DNA of 64,000 nucleotides from Acinetobacter piscicola (GTDB lineage: Bacteria; Pseudomonadota; Gammaproteobacteria; Pseudomonadales; Moraxellaceae): positions 310,001 to 374,000 of the forward strand of contig NZ_CP048659.1 in assembly GCF_015218165.1 (NCBI RefSeq). Reading direction: 5' to 3'. Below the pieces are notes generated by a model. That model was not told where the DNA came from and did not search any database. It saw only the letters and a program-made list of their open reading frames with translations. The position numbers and the translations under genes were made by a program. Below are positions 50,165 through 60,700 of the stretch, in pieces. Every line of letters starts with the position of its first letter. The stretch's first letter is position 1.

Positions 50165-51271
50165 ATGCCTAATTATGCTCAAAATTGGTTTATACATACC
50201 CCCATTGAACAAGGTGAAGTATTATCATCATGGCTCATTCGTTCAGCCTTAGACATGGGATGTTCCCCTTTAACACTTATAGAAGCATTGTGGGGTAGAT
50301 GGAGAGCATTAACGATTGATCTTGATCGAGGTATGACGGAAGATCGGCTTGAATTATTATTTGTACATTCTTTTGATGATAAACAAAAAATTTTGAAAAC
50401 AATGCTAACTAATGTGGCTCCCTATCTAGTTAAGAGTTCAAATAGTGGATGGGTTTTAAGTTTAGGTCAGCGTAGTAGATCAAATTTTTCAGGTCGGCAG
50501 GTGTGTACTCAATGTTTTGAAAGTGATGGTAGATCAGCTTATTTACGGTTAATGTGGCGAATGGGGTGGCATTGTTGTTGTGAAAAACATCAAATAAATT
50601 TAATTGATCATTGTCCGAATTGCGGTGTAGTCATTCAGCCATTTAAAATAGATTTAGAGCATGGATCATTAGCAGTATGTTTCTCATGCCATTTTAATTT
50701 GACTTTATATCAGCCACAACCTAGCAATATTCAAATTTTAGATTTTCAAAAAAATGCAGATAACGTTTTAAAACAAGGCTCAGGTTTATATAATAATCAA
50801 AATATTTCAGCTACCGAATGGTTTGCGATTGCTCGTGCATGGATAAGTGAAATCAGATTACTTGTAGATACAGATAATATTCAACTTATTGAAATGTTTA
50901 AGAGCTTTGGTATAAATTTAAATACCATAACTCCTTTCACACCAATTGCTTTCGAATATTTAAATACAAACGAACGTATAATTTTGCTTTCCATCTTGAA
51001 TGAAATTATGAAAATCCCATGTGAGTTGATTATTGACCGCTCTTATGAGTACGGGATTAGTAGTGCAAATTTTTGGGATAAGCGTAAAAAACTACCGATT
51101 CAACTTCAACAAATGAAATCAGCAATGATCAAGCCTATAAGAGTATATGCTTTACAACGTGTGAGTTCTCATAATGGAAAACCAAAAGCAAAAAAAACCG
51201 TGCAACGTAAGTGGCTTAATTTGTTAAGAAAATCAAGAAAGAAACGGAGTCATAAGCTTGGCGGAGATTAA
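50165..51271 (+). CDS. tniQ: TniQ/TnsD-family target-site selector (tniD)
   Basis: 368 residues. The TniQ domain is seen in GEVLSSWLIRSALDMGCSP and the zinc finger in VCTQC (C114, C117), HCCCEKH and DHCPNCG (C150, C153). The C-terminal ~180 residues differ from other TniQ proteins and end in a very basic tail (KKTVQRKWLNLLRKSRKKR). In related elements this protein recognises the comM site. It follows tnsC by 18 bp. Confidence 0.9.
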   Translation: MPNYAQNWFIHTPIEQGEVLSSWLIRSALDMGCSPLTLIEALWGRWRALTIDLDRGMTEDRLELLFVHSFDDKQKILKTMLTNVAPYLVKSSNSGWVLSLGQRSRSNFSGRQVCTQCFESDGRSAYLRLMWRMGWHCCCEKHQINLIDHCPNCGVVIQPFKIDLEHGSLAVCFSCHFNLTLYQPQPSNIQILDFQKNADNVLKQGSGLYNNQNISATEWFAIARAWISEIRLLVDTDNIQLIEMFKSFGINLNTITPFTPIAFEYLNTNERIILLSILNEIMKIPCELIIDRSYEYGISSANFWDKRKKLPIQLQQMKSAMIKPIRVYALQRVSSHNGKPKAKKTVQRKWLNLLRKSRKKRSHKLGGD

Positions 51272-52697
51272 TATTGAGCAGTTATGTAATGGGTGTGAAA
51301 AATCAGTTACCCAACTAAAAAAAAGATATAAAGGGAAAAAATATTGCTCAACTTGTTATGCTCGAATTTTTAAAAAATGTCTTTGCCCAAAATGTGGGTT
51401 ATCTGCTCGATTACCTAAAAATGATGATCAAGCGATCTGTAATGAATGTATTAAAAAACAACCTTGTATAAGATGCAATCAAGTTAACAGACCGATAGGA
51501 ACGCTTACAGAGTATGGGGTCGTTTGTAATAGTTGTTCTGTTTATTTTAGAGAGGTTGAACGATGTGAGCGATGCAATGTTCAATCGCAAAAATTAACGA
51601 AAATATCACGCTTTAATGATGACCTCAGAGTTTGTCCGAAATGTTCAACAAGGGATTATGAAACATGTCCTTCATGTCATAAATATCGCTTGTTAGAGTT
51701 AGATGAAAAAGGAAATAAAGTTTGTAAAAAATGTATAACTCAACCGAATAAACCTTGTATTGAATGTAAAACGATGATCTCAGCAGGATGCGGTGATCTA
51801 TGTGATGATTGCTACTGGATTAAAAATCTATGGTCAAAGTTCCATCAAAATATTTATTTGTTCGAGTCATCTTTTTTAAAAAAACAATATGAAAACTACG
51901 TGCTTTGGTTGGTCGATTTAGTTGGAGCACATCAAGCAGCTTTGTATTTGAATAAACATACTCATTTTTTTATTAAAACAGAAATGTTATGGGAGAGTAA
52001 TATTCCTGATGCAGACCAATTATTGTTGACTTTACGGACGAGTGGACTTAGAAAGTTTGAATTAGTAACACAGTGGCTCGATCAAATGCATGGGGTAAAA
52101 ATCTCAACTATAAATAAAAATGAATGTTCTGAGATAGATCAAGCCAATAAGTTGATTGATCAGTTACCGCAGCCCTCATTGGCTTTTGATGTTGTATTTG
52201 CTTATAAGCAAAAGCTCGATGAAAAAATGCATCAAGGAAAAACATCTGCTCGATCTGTAAGGCTTGCAATGAAGCCTGCTGTTGCATTGATGTTATCTAT
52301 TCAGGATAAGCAATTACTGCCAGATTTGGCAAAAGTAAAAGCTTATTTAAATGAGTATTCAGGTCAGGCTGCTGCATTAACAGGGTTTATTAATTTCTTA
52401 AACGATCAATATGATACGGATATTGATTATATTTCCTTAAAGCATTCTAACTTCATAAAAGAAGCAAGTAAGCGGAAATTGGAAAAAGAATTGATCTCGA
52501 TGCTCAGCCCAAATACTGATTTCAATGTCATGGTATGGGTGAAAAATGGCTTACAACTATTCCATGAGATGAGTTATCAGGATTCATTGAAGATCAAGTT
52601 GGAAATGATCGTTGAAATAAAAGATGGCTATAATGTTTTGTACAATAACCAAAATTATTGGTTGCCTAAGAACATTGATCCATCTTTTAAAAAGTAA
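51258..52697 (+). CDS. tniE: Zinc-ribbon-rich transposition-associated protein (tniE-like)
   Basis: 479 residues, TTG start at 51258 overlapping the tniQ end by 14 bp, with ACGGAGT upstream. The first ~185 residues hold twelve CxxC pairs, enough for six zinc ribbons. The rest is helical; the stretch ARSVRLAMKPAVALML and QAAALTGFINFLNDQYD resembles the SAM-like core-binding domain of tyrosine recombinases, but no catalytic domain follows. Its place as fifth gene of the operon matches tniE of AbaR/Tn6022-type elements. It probably binds DNA; a role as a second target factor is inference. Confidence 0.7.
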   Translation: MAEINIEQLCNGCEKSVTQLKKRYKGKKYCSTCYARIFKKCLCPKCGLSARLPKNDDQAICNECIKKQPCIRCNQVNRPIGTLTEYGVVCNSCSVYFREVERCERCNVQSQKLTKISRFNDDLRVCPKCSTRDYETCPSCHKYRLLELDEKGNKVCKKCITQPNKPCIECKTMISAGCGDLCDDCYWIKNLWSKFHQNIYLFESSFLKKQYENYVLWLVDLVGAHQAALYLNKHTHFFIKTEMLWESNIPDADQLLLTLRTSGLRKFELVTQWLDQMHGVKISTINKNECSEIDQANKLIDQLPQPSLAFDVVFAYKQKLDEKMHQGKTSARSVRLAMKPAVALMLSIQDKQLLPDLAKVKAYLNEYSGQAAALTGFINFLNDQYDTDIDYISLKHSNFIKEASKRKLEKELISMLSPNTDFNVMVWVKNGLQLFHEMSYQDSLKIKLEMIVEIKDGYNVLYNNQNYWLPKNIDPSFKK

Positions 52698-52768
52698 GTC
52701 TAAAGTTTCAATACTTCGATATATAATTTAGTTTAATATTTTGATAATTCATTAATTAAGAGAAAAAA

Positions 52769-54025
52769 ATGGGCTTAAAGGATTTGCTTGGTCTGAAAGA
52801 AAGTGATGAAAAAAAACTACGTGAAGGATTAGCACAACTTAGGGCTTTAAATGATCATTTATCATCCATGTATTCTTTGAGGTCTGACTTAAGAGATTTA
52901 ACAGATAATCGGCATACTGTTAGTTCACTTTTACAAGGTGAATTAGATAAGATTAAAGCTCACCAACAAAGTTTAATTAATAAAACGAATGAGTTATCTC
53001 AACTAAAAGCCAAATTAGATGAGTCTCTAATTGCTATTGAAAAAATTCAATCTGTTTTAGCTAATGATGAAAATGGTAGTTCTATTTATTCTCGTATATT
53101 AGAAGTAACCAATGAAGATAATCTAGATATTTTGGAAGTTGAGTCCGAAAAAATTCACACAGCTTATAGTCAATTATTTGATCGAAATGGTGAGGATACT
53201 TCTAAAGTTGATCGAGTAAATTATGTAATTGATAAAATTTTAGATCAATATGACAAATTGTTTGATGAACTAAATGATAATGGTGAAACGAAAGTTAAAG
53301 AATACGAAAGAAAAATTAATGAGTTAGTTGCATACTATGACGATTTATTTATTTCTGATGATCCTGATAATAAAAGTAAAAATGAGCAGATAAATTTTCA
53401 GTTATCGAGAGTCCAAAATTTTTATGACAAAATTTATGGTAATGAAGAAAAAAACATTACTGCATTAAGTGAAGATTTGGATAAAAGGTTAGAAAATTTA
53501 AAAAATGTTGAGGAGCGAGCAAAATCAGTTATTGGATTATCAAGTGAAGCAGGGCTTGCAGGTGGTTTTGTTGTAAAAGGACAAGAAGCCAAAAAAGGAC
53601 AATTCATCAGTATTATTGTATTTGTATTAGTTGTATTAGCAATTTTTGGATTTAATTTTTATTTGTTTGATAAATCAGATTTTTTGAATATGAAGTGGGA
53701 TACATTCTTATTCAAATTATTGATCAACGCACCTTTGATTTGGATTGCAACAATTGCGAATATAAATTTAAATCGTTTTTCTAAATTAGAGCAAGAATAT
53801 TCTCATAAAGAAGCATTGGCTAAATCTTATGAACGGTACAAAACAGAAATTCAAGAGCTTGAAAAGTTAGGAGTTACTGGTTCAGAGGAGCTTAAATTAA
53901 AACTTTTAGAAATCAATCTTGAAGCATTTAAAGTTAACCCTGCGGAACATTCTGATAAAGCTAAGCCTGATTTCTCTATATGGGATTTGATTCAGAAGAA
54001 AAAAGATGAGAAACCTAGTGAGTAA
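52769..54025 (+). CDS. Membrane-anchored coiled-coil protein of unknown function
   Basis: 418 residues. A long N-terminal coiled-coil region (1-255) includes four ~29-residue repeats that start YSQLFDR (133), YDKLFDE (161), YDDLFIS (190) and YDKIYGN (219). A linker GLSSEAGLAGGFVVKGQEAK (256-275) leads to two membrane helices (about 278-300 and 313-332) and a short helical C-terminus. There is no signal peptide. It is the first cargo-type gene after the tns operon, 71 bp downstream. I do not recognise the family. The build, a long sensor-like rod on a membrane hairpin, is seen in some phage-defence effectors, but that is only a suggestion. Confidence 0.65.
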   Translation: MGLKDLLGLKESDEKKLREGLAQLRALNDHLSSMYSLRSDLRDLTDNRHTVSSLLQGELDKIKAHQQSLINKTNELSQLKAKLDESLIAIEKIQSVLANDENGSSIYSRILEVTNEDNLDILEVESEKIHTAYSQLFDRNGEDTSKVDRVNYVIDKILDQYDKLFDELNDNGETKVKEYERKINELVAYYDDLFISDDPDNKSKNEQINFQLSRVQNFYDKIYGNEEKNITALSEDLDKRLENLKNVEERAKSVIGLSSEAGLAGGFVVKGQEAKKGQFISIIVFVLVVLAIFGFNFYLFDKSDFLNMKWDTFLFKLLINAPLIWIATIANINLNRFSKLEQEYSHKEALAKSYERYKTEIQELEKLGVTGSEELKLKLLEINLEAFKVNPAEHSDKAKPDFSIWDLIQKKKDEKPSE

Positions 54026-54148
54026 TTGAAGCTCAGGTACATTTTTCTCAATGTATTGGGTAAGCAGAAGTAGAATTCAGTTATTCTGAAATTTACAATT
54101 CAAACTGTTAAACTATTTACTTACCAAGATTTTATCCGAATAACTTGT

Positions 54149-54877
54149 ATGTATCAGAACTTACAACATAGCTTTGAAAATAGCGTAATTCTCGTTGTAG
54201 AAGATGATTATGATATTGGTGACATTCTTGAAAAATACATAAAAAATGAAAACATGAAGGTCATCCGTGCATTGGATGGACAACAAGCTTTAGAGTGCTT
54301 AAAAGCCAACTCTATAGACCTGATTCTCCTTGATATTAAATTACCCAAACTAAATGGCTGGGAAATTCTACAAATCATCCGTCAAACAAGTCATTTACCT
54401 GTCATTATGCTGACTGCCTTAGATGATCAAGTGAATAAGATCATGGGGCTAAAAATGGGTGCTGATGATTTTATTATTAAACCATTTAACCCAAATGAAG
54501 TGATTGCGCGAATACAAGCCGTACTTAGACGAAGTACAAGCCAAAATACGGAAATAACTAATATTATTCGTTATAAAAATATTGAAATTAATCCAGATCA
54601 TCATCAAGTTTACATTTCAAATGGTCAAAGAAATCAGCTGCTCAACCTTACGTTAACTGAGTATAAGATACTGGTTTTGATGGCAAAAACACCAAATAAA
54701 GTCTTTACACGTAATGAATTGATCCAAAACTGTATGCCTGAAAGTGATGCTTTAGATCGCACTGTAGATAGCCATATCAGCAAATTACGCAAAAAACTTG
54801 AAGAAAATTATGTAAATGGTTTATTAATCAATGTCCGTGGCGTGGGGTATCGCTTAGATCAAAATCATGAAATTTAA
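54149..54877 (+). CDS. adeR: Response regulator AdeR
   Basis: 242 residues. Receiver domain with VILVVEDDYDIGD, phospho-acceptor D62 in LILLDIKLP, and VIMLTAL and DDFIIKPFNPNEV; then an OmpR-type winged helix ending INVRGVGYRLD. The close match to A. baumannii AdeR in the segments I recall (VEDDYDIGDI, KPFNPNEVIAR) supports the name. It activates the adeAB operon. Its 3' end overlaps adeS by 11 bp, as in other adeRS pairs. Confidence 0.92.
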   Translation: MYQNLQHSFENSVILVVEDDYDIGDILEKYIKNENMKVIRALDGQQALECLKANSIDLILLDIKLPKLNGWEILQIIRQTSHLPVIMLTALDDQVNKIMGLKMGADDFIIKPFNPNEVIARIQAVLRRSTSQNTEITNIIRYKNIEINPDHHQVYISNGQRNQLLNLTLTEYKILVLMAKTPNKVFTRNELIQNCMPESDALDRTVDSHISKLRKKLEENYVNGLLINVRGVGYRLDQNHEI

Positions 54878-55982
54878 CTTTTTTAAAAATTCAGTTGGAA
54901 TTAACTTCCAGTTTATTATCATGATGAGCCTACTCAATTTAGGCATTACGCTGTTATCTTTCATGATTGGCTATTTTGTTTATAGCTGGGCGATAAAAAT
55001 AGGTTTTCTAAATACGCAAGTTATTAATTCAAATGAATTTTCAGTTACCTTTGTTGACTTTATCTGGCTGTTTTTAGTGCTATTAACAGGCTTTTTTCTT
55101 TCTACTATCCTCGCCTTTAAATATGGAAAACGCTATACACAGCCAATTAGTGATTTAGCAGATGTTATTCAACAAATTCAACAAGGTAATTTAGCACTCA
55201 GAATTAAACAGCCACATCATGATATTCCACATGAAATCAAGTCCCTTATTGAGAACTTCAATGAAATGGCAAACCAACTTGAAGTATCAGTTAAGAATTC
55301 AACTGTTTGGAATGCTGCAATTGCACATGAATTACGAACACCTGTGACAATATTACAAGGTCGCTTGCAAGGTATTGTCGATGGTATATTTATTGCCGAT
55401 CAAGCTTTACACCTAAGCTTATTGAACCAAGTCGAAGGCTTATCTTACCTTGTGGAAGATTTACGGACACTGACACTTATTGAAAATAAACAATTACGTT
55501 TAGAACTAGAAAAGACCAATTTAAAAGATAGTATTGAAAAATGTCTGCAGATGTTTAATGAACGGTTTCAGGTTAAAGGTTTAACTATTATTTTAAATTT
55601 GACGGATAAATTGGTTTGCGTTGATATAAGAAGGATGGAACAAGTCTTTATTGCATTATTTTCTAATTTTCTAAGATATTCGAATGCTGGACAAATCAAT
55701 ATTACAACGATGGCCACAGCAGAACATTGGCTATTAATGTTTGAAGATGAAGGTCCTGGTATTGATGAATCGCATCTTGCACATCTGTTCAAGCCATTCT
55801 ATCGTCTGGAAGACTCTAGATCACGTCTAGATGGCGGTACTGGATTAGGCTTGGCAGTGATTGATGCAATTATTGAAGCACACCAAGGTCATATTTATTA
55901 TTCTAAATCCAAAAACTTAGGTGGCAGCTGTTTTACTATTCAACTAAATCGTATAAATCGTAAGACATCAACTCATTTATAA
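54867..55982 (+). CDS. adeS: Sensor histidine kinase AdeS
   Basis: 371 residues. Two membrane helices (about 14-45 and 64-84) flank a short ~20-residue periplasmic loop; a HAMP-like region follows, then the H-box NAAIAHELRTPVTILQGRLQ (H154) and the ATP-binding motifs EDEGPGIDESH and GGTGLGLAVIDA. It senses an envelope or drug-related signal and phosphorylates AdeR. In A. baumannii, changes in adeS raise pump expression. It converges on the MFS gene across a 103-bp gap with a large inverted repeat. Confidence 0.92.
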   Translation: MKFNFFKNSVGINFQFIIMMSLLNLGITLLSFMIGYFVYSWAIKIGFLNTQVINSNEFSVTFVDFIWLFLVLLTGFFLSTILAFKYGKRYTQPISDLADVIQQIQQGNLALRIKQPHHDIPHEIKSLIENFNEMANQLEVSVKNSTVWNAAIAHELRTPVTILQGRLQGIVDGIFIADQALHLSLLNQVEGLSYLVEDLRTLTLIENKQLRLELEKTNLKDSIEKCLQMFNERFQVKGLTIILNLTDKLVCVDIRRMEQVFIALFSNFLRYSNAGQINITTMATAEHWLLMFEDEGPGIDESHLAHLFKPFYRLEDSRSRLDGGTGLGLAVIDAIIEAHQGHIYYSKSKNLGGSCFTIQLNRINRKTSTHL

Positions 55983-55985
55983 TGT

Positions 55986-56053
55986 GTTAAGTTCAGATCA
56001 ATACGGCTTCATTTAAACCATAAATTTAAGATAAATTGATGTCTGAACTTAAC
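55986..56053. repeat. 68-bp inverted repeat between adeS and the MFS gene
   Basis: GTTAAGTTCAGA (55986-55997) is mirrored perfectly by TCTGAACTTAAC (56042-56053); TCAAT and ATTGA extend the pairing inward past a 2-base bulge, leaving a ~32-base loop. It lacks a T tract, so it is either a poor bidirectional terminator between the convergent genes or a small mobile-element scar. No flanking direct repeat is seen. Confidence 0.55.
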
Positions 56054-56085
56054 CATTCTGTTTGATGATCCTCAAATAAATTTCA

Positions 56086-57600
56086 TCACAATGAATTCTC
56101 ATCTCGATATTTCGCTAGCATAAAAAATACCACAATGGAGAGTATGCCGATGATAATCCCTGCTGTTAATAATAAATTAACATGAGCTGAACTGAAGGCA
56201 ATTTTACCTGCGTTAATCAATGCTGTACCTTGTTCAACGGGTAACTGGCTCGCCACTAAATAGGTATCACCAATCGATAGTCTGGCTTTTTCTGCTAAAA
56301 CAGCAGTTAAATCTGACGGCACTTGAAGATGACTGCCAAATATATAGGCCATGAAAACACCAAATAAAGTAATACCTAGTCCTGTACCCAGTTCATAACC
56401 TGTACTTTCAAGTGAACCTGCCGCACCGCCCTTTTCTGCAGGTACTGAGCCCATGATCGCAATGGATGAAGCTGTTAAACCGATACTTAGAGTGAGTCCA
56501 ATTGAAGCTAAAATAAAGGGAACAATAATTCCCGGATGATGAAAATCTGAATAACTCAAACTGATCAACGCAATTGCTGCCAATATTAATGAAAATGTTG
56601 CAACTAGACGCAGTCCGAATTTATTAGATAAAAATCCAGCAATAGGCCCACCAATAGCAGCAGCAACCATAATCGGAACCATAAAAAGACCAGCTTGTAG
56701 TGGTGTTAAACGAATGACATATTGCAGCTCCATCGCTAAGGTTAATTCCACACCTGCCAAAGCGCCTGCAGCAACCATTGCCATAATAATGCCTGCTAAA
56801 ATAGCAGGGCGTGAAAATAGTGAAAGATCTAGCATCGGTTGAGGAGAATTCAGCTGTTTGCGTACAAATATGGTTAATAATCCAATAGAAAAAATGACTA
56901 AAGGAAGGACAATTAACAACGACTGTTTACCGCCTAAGCCTGCTTTGAGCGCATATACAAATGAAACCAAACCGAAAATTAGCAATAGCGCCTGACCAAA
57001 TGCCCAATGTCCAGAGGTTACAGCTTCATTTTTGGATAATAAGAAATAGCACATTGGGGCGACAACTAACATGATTGGGACATTAATGAGGAAAACTGAA
57101 CCCCACCAGAAATATTCTAACAATCCACCACCAATGAGCGGTCCAATGGCGGCACCGGCTGATCCGATTGTGCCCCAAATACCCAGCGCAATGGCACGTT
57201 CGCGACTGTCTTCGAAGGTTCTGCGAATAATACCCAATACACAGGGCATAATCATGGCACCGCCTAATGCTAATAAAGCACGTGCGGCAATCAGCATAGA
57301 AGCCGTTTGGGAAAATGCCGCAAGGACTGAGGCAATTCCAAATATAACCAAGCCAATCAGCAGAATCTTACGATTGCCGACACGATCAGCCAAAGTTCCC
57401 ATCGGAACTAAAAGTCCAGCCATAAGTAATGGATAAATATCAATAATCCATAAGACTTGGTTGCTTGAGGCACTCAATGATTGGGTTAATGATGGAACCG
57501 CAACATGCAGTACAGTCATATCAATCACAATCGGCAGAAATGCAAGCACGACAGCGAGCAATATCCACCAGCGTTTCGGATCAAGATTCGTAGCTTTCAT
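56086..57600 (-). CDS. MFS multidrug transporter, DHA2 family (AmvA/SmvA-like)
   Basis: 504 residues from ATG 57600, preceded by AGGTTT; a TTG two codons upstream is less likely. Fourteen membrane helices are expected. TVLHVAVPSLTQSL, VLWIIDIYPLLMAGLLVPMG, GTLADRVGNRKILLIG and AIGPLIGGGLLEYFWWGSVF are close to SmvA of enterobacteria and AmvA of Acinetobacter, proton-driven exporters of cationic biocides, dyes and some antibiotics. It lies 126 bp downstream of adeB on the same strand and may be part of the adeAB transcript. Confidence 0.88.
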   Translation of the reverse strand: MKATNLDPKRWWILLAVVLAFLPIVIDMTVLHVAVPSLTQSLSASSNQVLWIIDIYPLLMAGLLVPMGTLADRVGNRKILLIGLVIFGIASVLAAFSQTASMLIAARALLALGGAMIMPCVLGIIRRTFEDSRERAIALGIWGTIGSAGAAIGPLIGGGLLEYFWWGSVFLINVPIMLVVAPMCYFLLSKNEAVTSGHWAFGQALLLIFGLVSFVYALKAGLGGKQSLLIVLPLVIFSIGLLTIFVRKQLNSPQPMLDLSLFSRPAILAGIIMAMVAAGALAGVELTLAMELQYVIRLTPLQAGLFMVPIMVAAAIGGPIAGFLSNKFGLRLVATFSLILAAIALISLSYSDFHHPGIIVPFILASIGLTLSIGLTASSIAIMGSVPAEKGGAAGSLESTGYELGTGLGITLFGVFMAYIFGSHLQVPSDLTAVLAEKARLSIGDTYLVASQLPVEQGTALINAGKIAFSSAHVNLLLTAGIIIGILSIVVFFMLAKYRDENSL

Positions 57601-57665
57601 GATCAAACCTATATTGATGGTTTATTAAATCAATTCTGAAATAAAGATGTAAATGAAAGATTTGT

Positions 57666-57690
57666 TGTGGGCTAAACTCGTTAACCCACA
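57666..57690. repeat. Hairpin between adeB and the MFS gene
   Basis: TGTGGGCTAA/TTAACCCACA, a 10-bp stem with one mismatch and an ACTCG loop. On the minus strand no T run follows, so read-through from adeB into the MFS gene seems possible; it could act as an mRNA processing or stability element. Confidence 0.45.
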
Positions 57691-57726
57691 GCTTTTATAT
57701 TTAGCTTTTATTCTCAGTTTTGATGC

Positions 57727-60700
57727 TTAATGTGCCGCTTTACGTTTCGAGAATTTCTCAACCATGCTCATGACGACAATAAAGAAAATCGGTACAAAAA
57801 TAACAGCTAGAATTGTTGCGCTGATCATGCCGCCAAAGACGCCTGTACCAATCGCTTTTTGAGTTTCAGAACTAGCGCCACTGGCAATGACTAAAGGAAT
57901 AACGCCACAGGTAAATGCCAAAGATGTCATTAGGATTGGACGTAAGCGCAATTTAGCGGCTGCAACGGTTGCCTCCACTAAACCCATTCCTTCTTCTCTT
58001 AATGCTTTTGCAAACTCAACAATCAAAATGGCATTCTTTGCAGATAGACCAATAATCGTGATCATGCCGACCTTAAAGAAAATATCATTTGGCATACCAC
58101 GTAACATTACTGCTAAAAAGGCGCCAATCAACCCTAGAGGGACAACTAGCATCACAGAGAATGGAATTGACCAGCTTTCATAAAGTGCTGCCAAGACAAG
58201 GAAAACGACTAACATCGACAACAGTAATAAAAACAAGGTTTGTGATTCCGACTGTTTTTCTTCTAGAGAAATCCCAGTCCACTCATAACCCACACCTTTC
58301 GGAAGCTGTTTAATCAAATTTTCCATCTCAGTCATGGCTTGTCCTGAAGATACACCTGCTGCTGGACTGCCAGAAATACTCAATGATGGACGACCGTTGT
58401 AACGATTGTATTGTTGTGGTGAATGTTGCCAAATGGGTGTAATTATTTCAGACATTGAAACCAATTTACCGCTTTGACTGTTCACTTTAATCTGAAGAAT
58501 ATCTTCAATACTCATGCGTGATTTGGAATCAAGCTGCACTATGACTTGCTGCATGCGGTCTTGATTTGGAAAGTCATTGATGTACATCGAACCCATTGAG
58601 GTTGAAATAATATCGGTCACATCACTGAAATTAACACCTAATGCCTGCAATTTATCTCTATCAATTTTAAGCTGTACAGAACTGCCATCTGGCAAACCTT
58701 CAGGATAGACCTCCGCCACGATTTTACTTTGTGCTGCTAATGCTAAAAGCTGATCTTGCGCTTCTCTTAAAGCAGGCATGCCAATATTGCCACGATCTAA
58801 TAATCTCAGTGAAAAACCAGATGAGTTACCTAATTCATCAATGGCTGGTGGTAACACAGACATGGTTTGACCTTCTGAACTTTCAGCCATCGCTATATTT
58901 GCATTATTCACGACTTCTTGTGCCGTAATAGTACGCTCTTCGAATGGCAATAGATTAGTAAAATACATCGCTGTATTCTGACCAGAACCACTAAAACCAA
59001 AACCTAAGACTGCCATATTGTCTTTAATACCCGTTTCTTGGTCTAAATGATTTTGAAACTCAGCAACGACTTTACGGGTACGTTCTTGAGTTGCATCCGC
59101 AGGAAGCTGAATTGAAGTCATAAACCACCCCTGATCTTCTTCTGGCATAAACGCAGTCGGAACGTGTTTAAAACTAAAAATCAGCACAATGACAATGCCT
59201 AAGAAACATAACATTGCGAGGGTTTTATGTTTAATTACTTTAAATAAACTACGTTCGTAGCGATTGTTCAGCTTCTCAAAACTGCGATCAAACCATGCAA
59301 AAACACCTTTTTTCTGATGGTCTTGATCAATCGGTTTTAACATTGTTGCACATAACGCAGGGGTTAATGTCAATGCAAGGAAAGCTGAGAATAAAATGGA
59401 AACTGACATGGTAATGGTGAATTGGCGATAGATAATCCCCACCGAGCCTGACGCCAATGCCATCGGCAAGAATACAGCGGCTAACACTAAGGTAATACCA
59501 ATAATCGGATTGGTAATTTCCTTCATGGCTTTAGATGTGGCTTCAACTGGAGATAAACTTTCTGTCGCCATAATTCGTTCAACATTCTCAATGACCACAA
59601 TCGCATCATCGACAATAATCCCAATCGCAAGCACCATGCCGAACATGGTCAGCACATTAATCGAAAAACCTGCAAGTAGCATGACTGAAAATGTGCCAAG
59701 CAATGCAATCGGTGCAACGATCGCTGGAATTAAGGTGTATCGAACATTATGTAAGAAAATAAACATGACAATAAAAACTAAAGCCATAGCTTCAAGCAAT
59801 GTCATGATTACTTTTTCAATCGAAACTTTTACAAAAGGTGCAGTGTCGTAAGGTATAGAGAATTTCATACCATCAGGCAATGCTAGACTTAATTGTTCAA
59901 TTTTTGCTTTTACACCCTCTGCAGTCTTAACAGCATTGGCACCAGGACTCATTTGTATCGCCACAGCTGTAGAGGCTTTACCATTTTCTAAAATCGCAAA
60001 GTTATACATTTGCGCACCAATTTCGACACGAGCAACATCCGATAATCGAACAATGGCACCATTTTGTTGAGCACGTAAACTAATGTTCTTGAATTGCTCT
60101 ACAGTTTCTAATTGACCTTGAGCAGTCAAAGGAATGGTGATTTGTTGCCCCTTCAACGCAGGAACATCACCAATACGACCCGGTGATATCGGCAAGTTTT
60201 GGTTTTGGATGGCTGTATTCACATCTTGAATACTCAATCCATAAGAGACCAAGCGGTCTGGATCGACCCAAATTCGCATGGCTTTCTCAGCACCAAAGTT
60301 TTGGACTTTACCAACACCTTCGACCCGTTTTAATTCTTCAATTACATAGCGAGTCATATAGTCACTGACATCAATTTCACTATATTTGCCATTTGGTGAA
60401 CTCAACCCCACCATCATTAAAAAACCAGATGATGCAGCATCAACCATCAGCCCCTGTTGTCGAACTGTTTGGGGTAGGCGCGACTCAATGGCTTTAATTT
60501 TGTTTTGTACATCAACTTGTGCCAGTTCTACATCTGTGCCTGGTTTAAAGGTTGCGGTGATTGTTGCTGTTCCAGAACTATCCGAACTTGAACTGTAATA
60601 CAGTAAGTTCTTGACACCTGACATTTCCCGCTCAATCAATGTCACAACACTATCATTCAGTGTCTTTGGGGTAGCACCTGGATAGATTGCAGTAATACTG

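Noticed and set aside
55984..57726. A missing or hidden adeC gene near adeB
   Set aside because: The only gene downstream of adeB is a 14-helix MFS transporter; no outer-membrane factor is encoded in the cluster.
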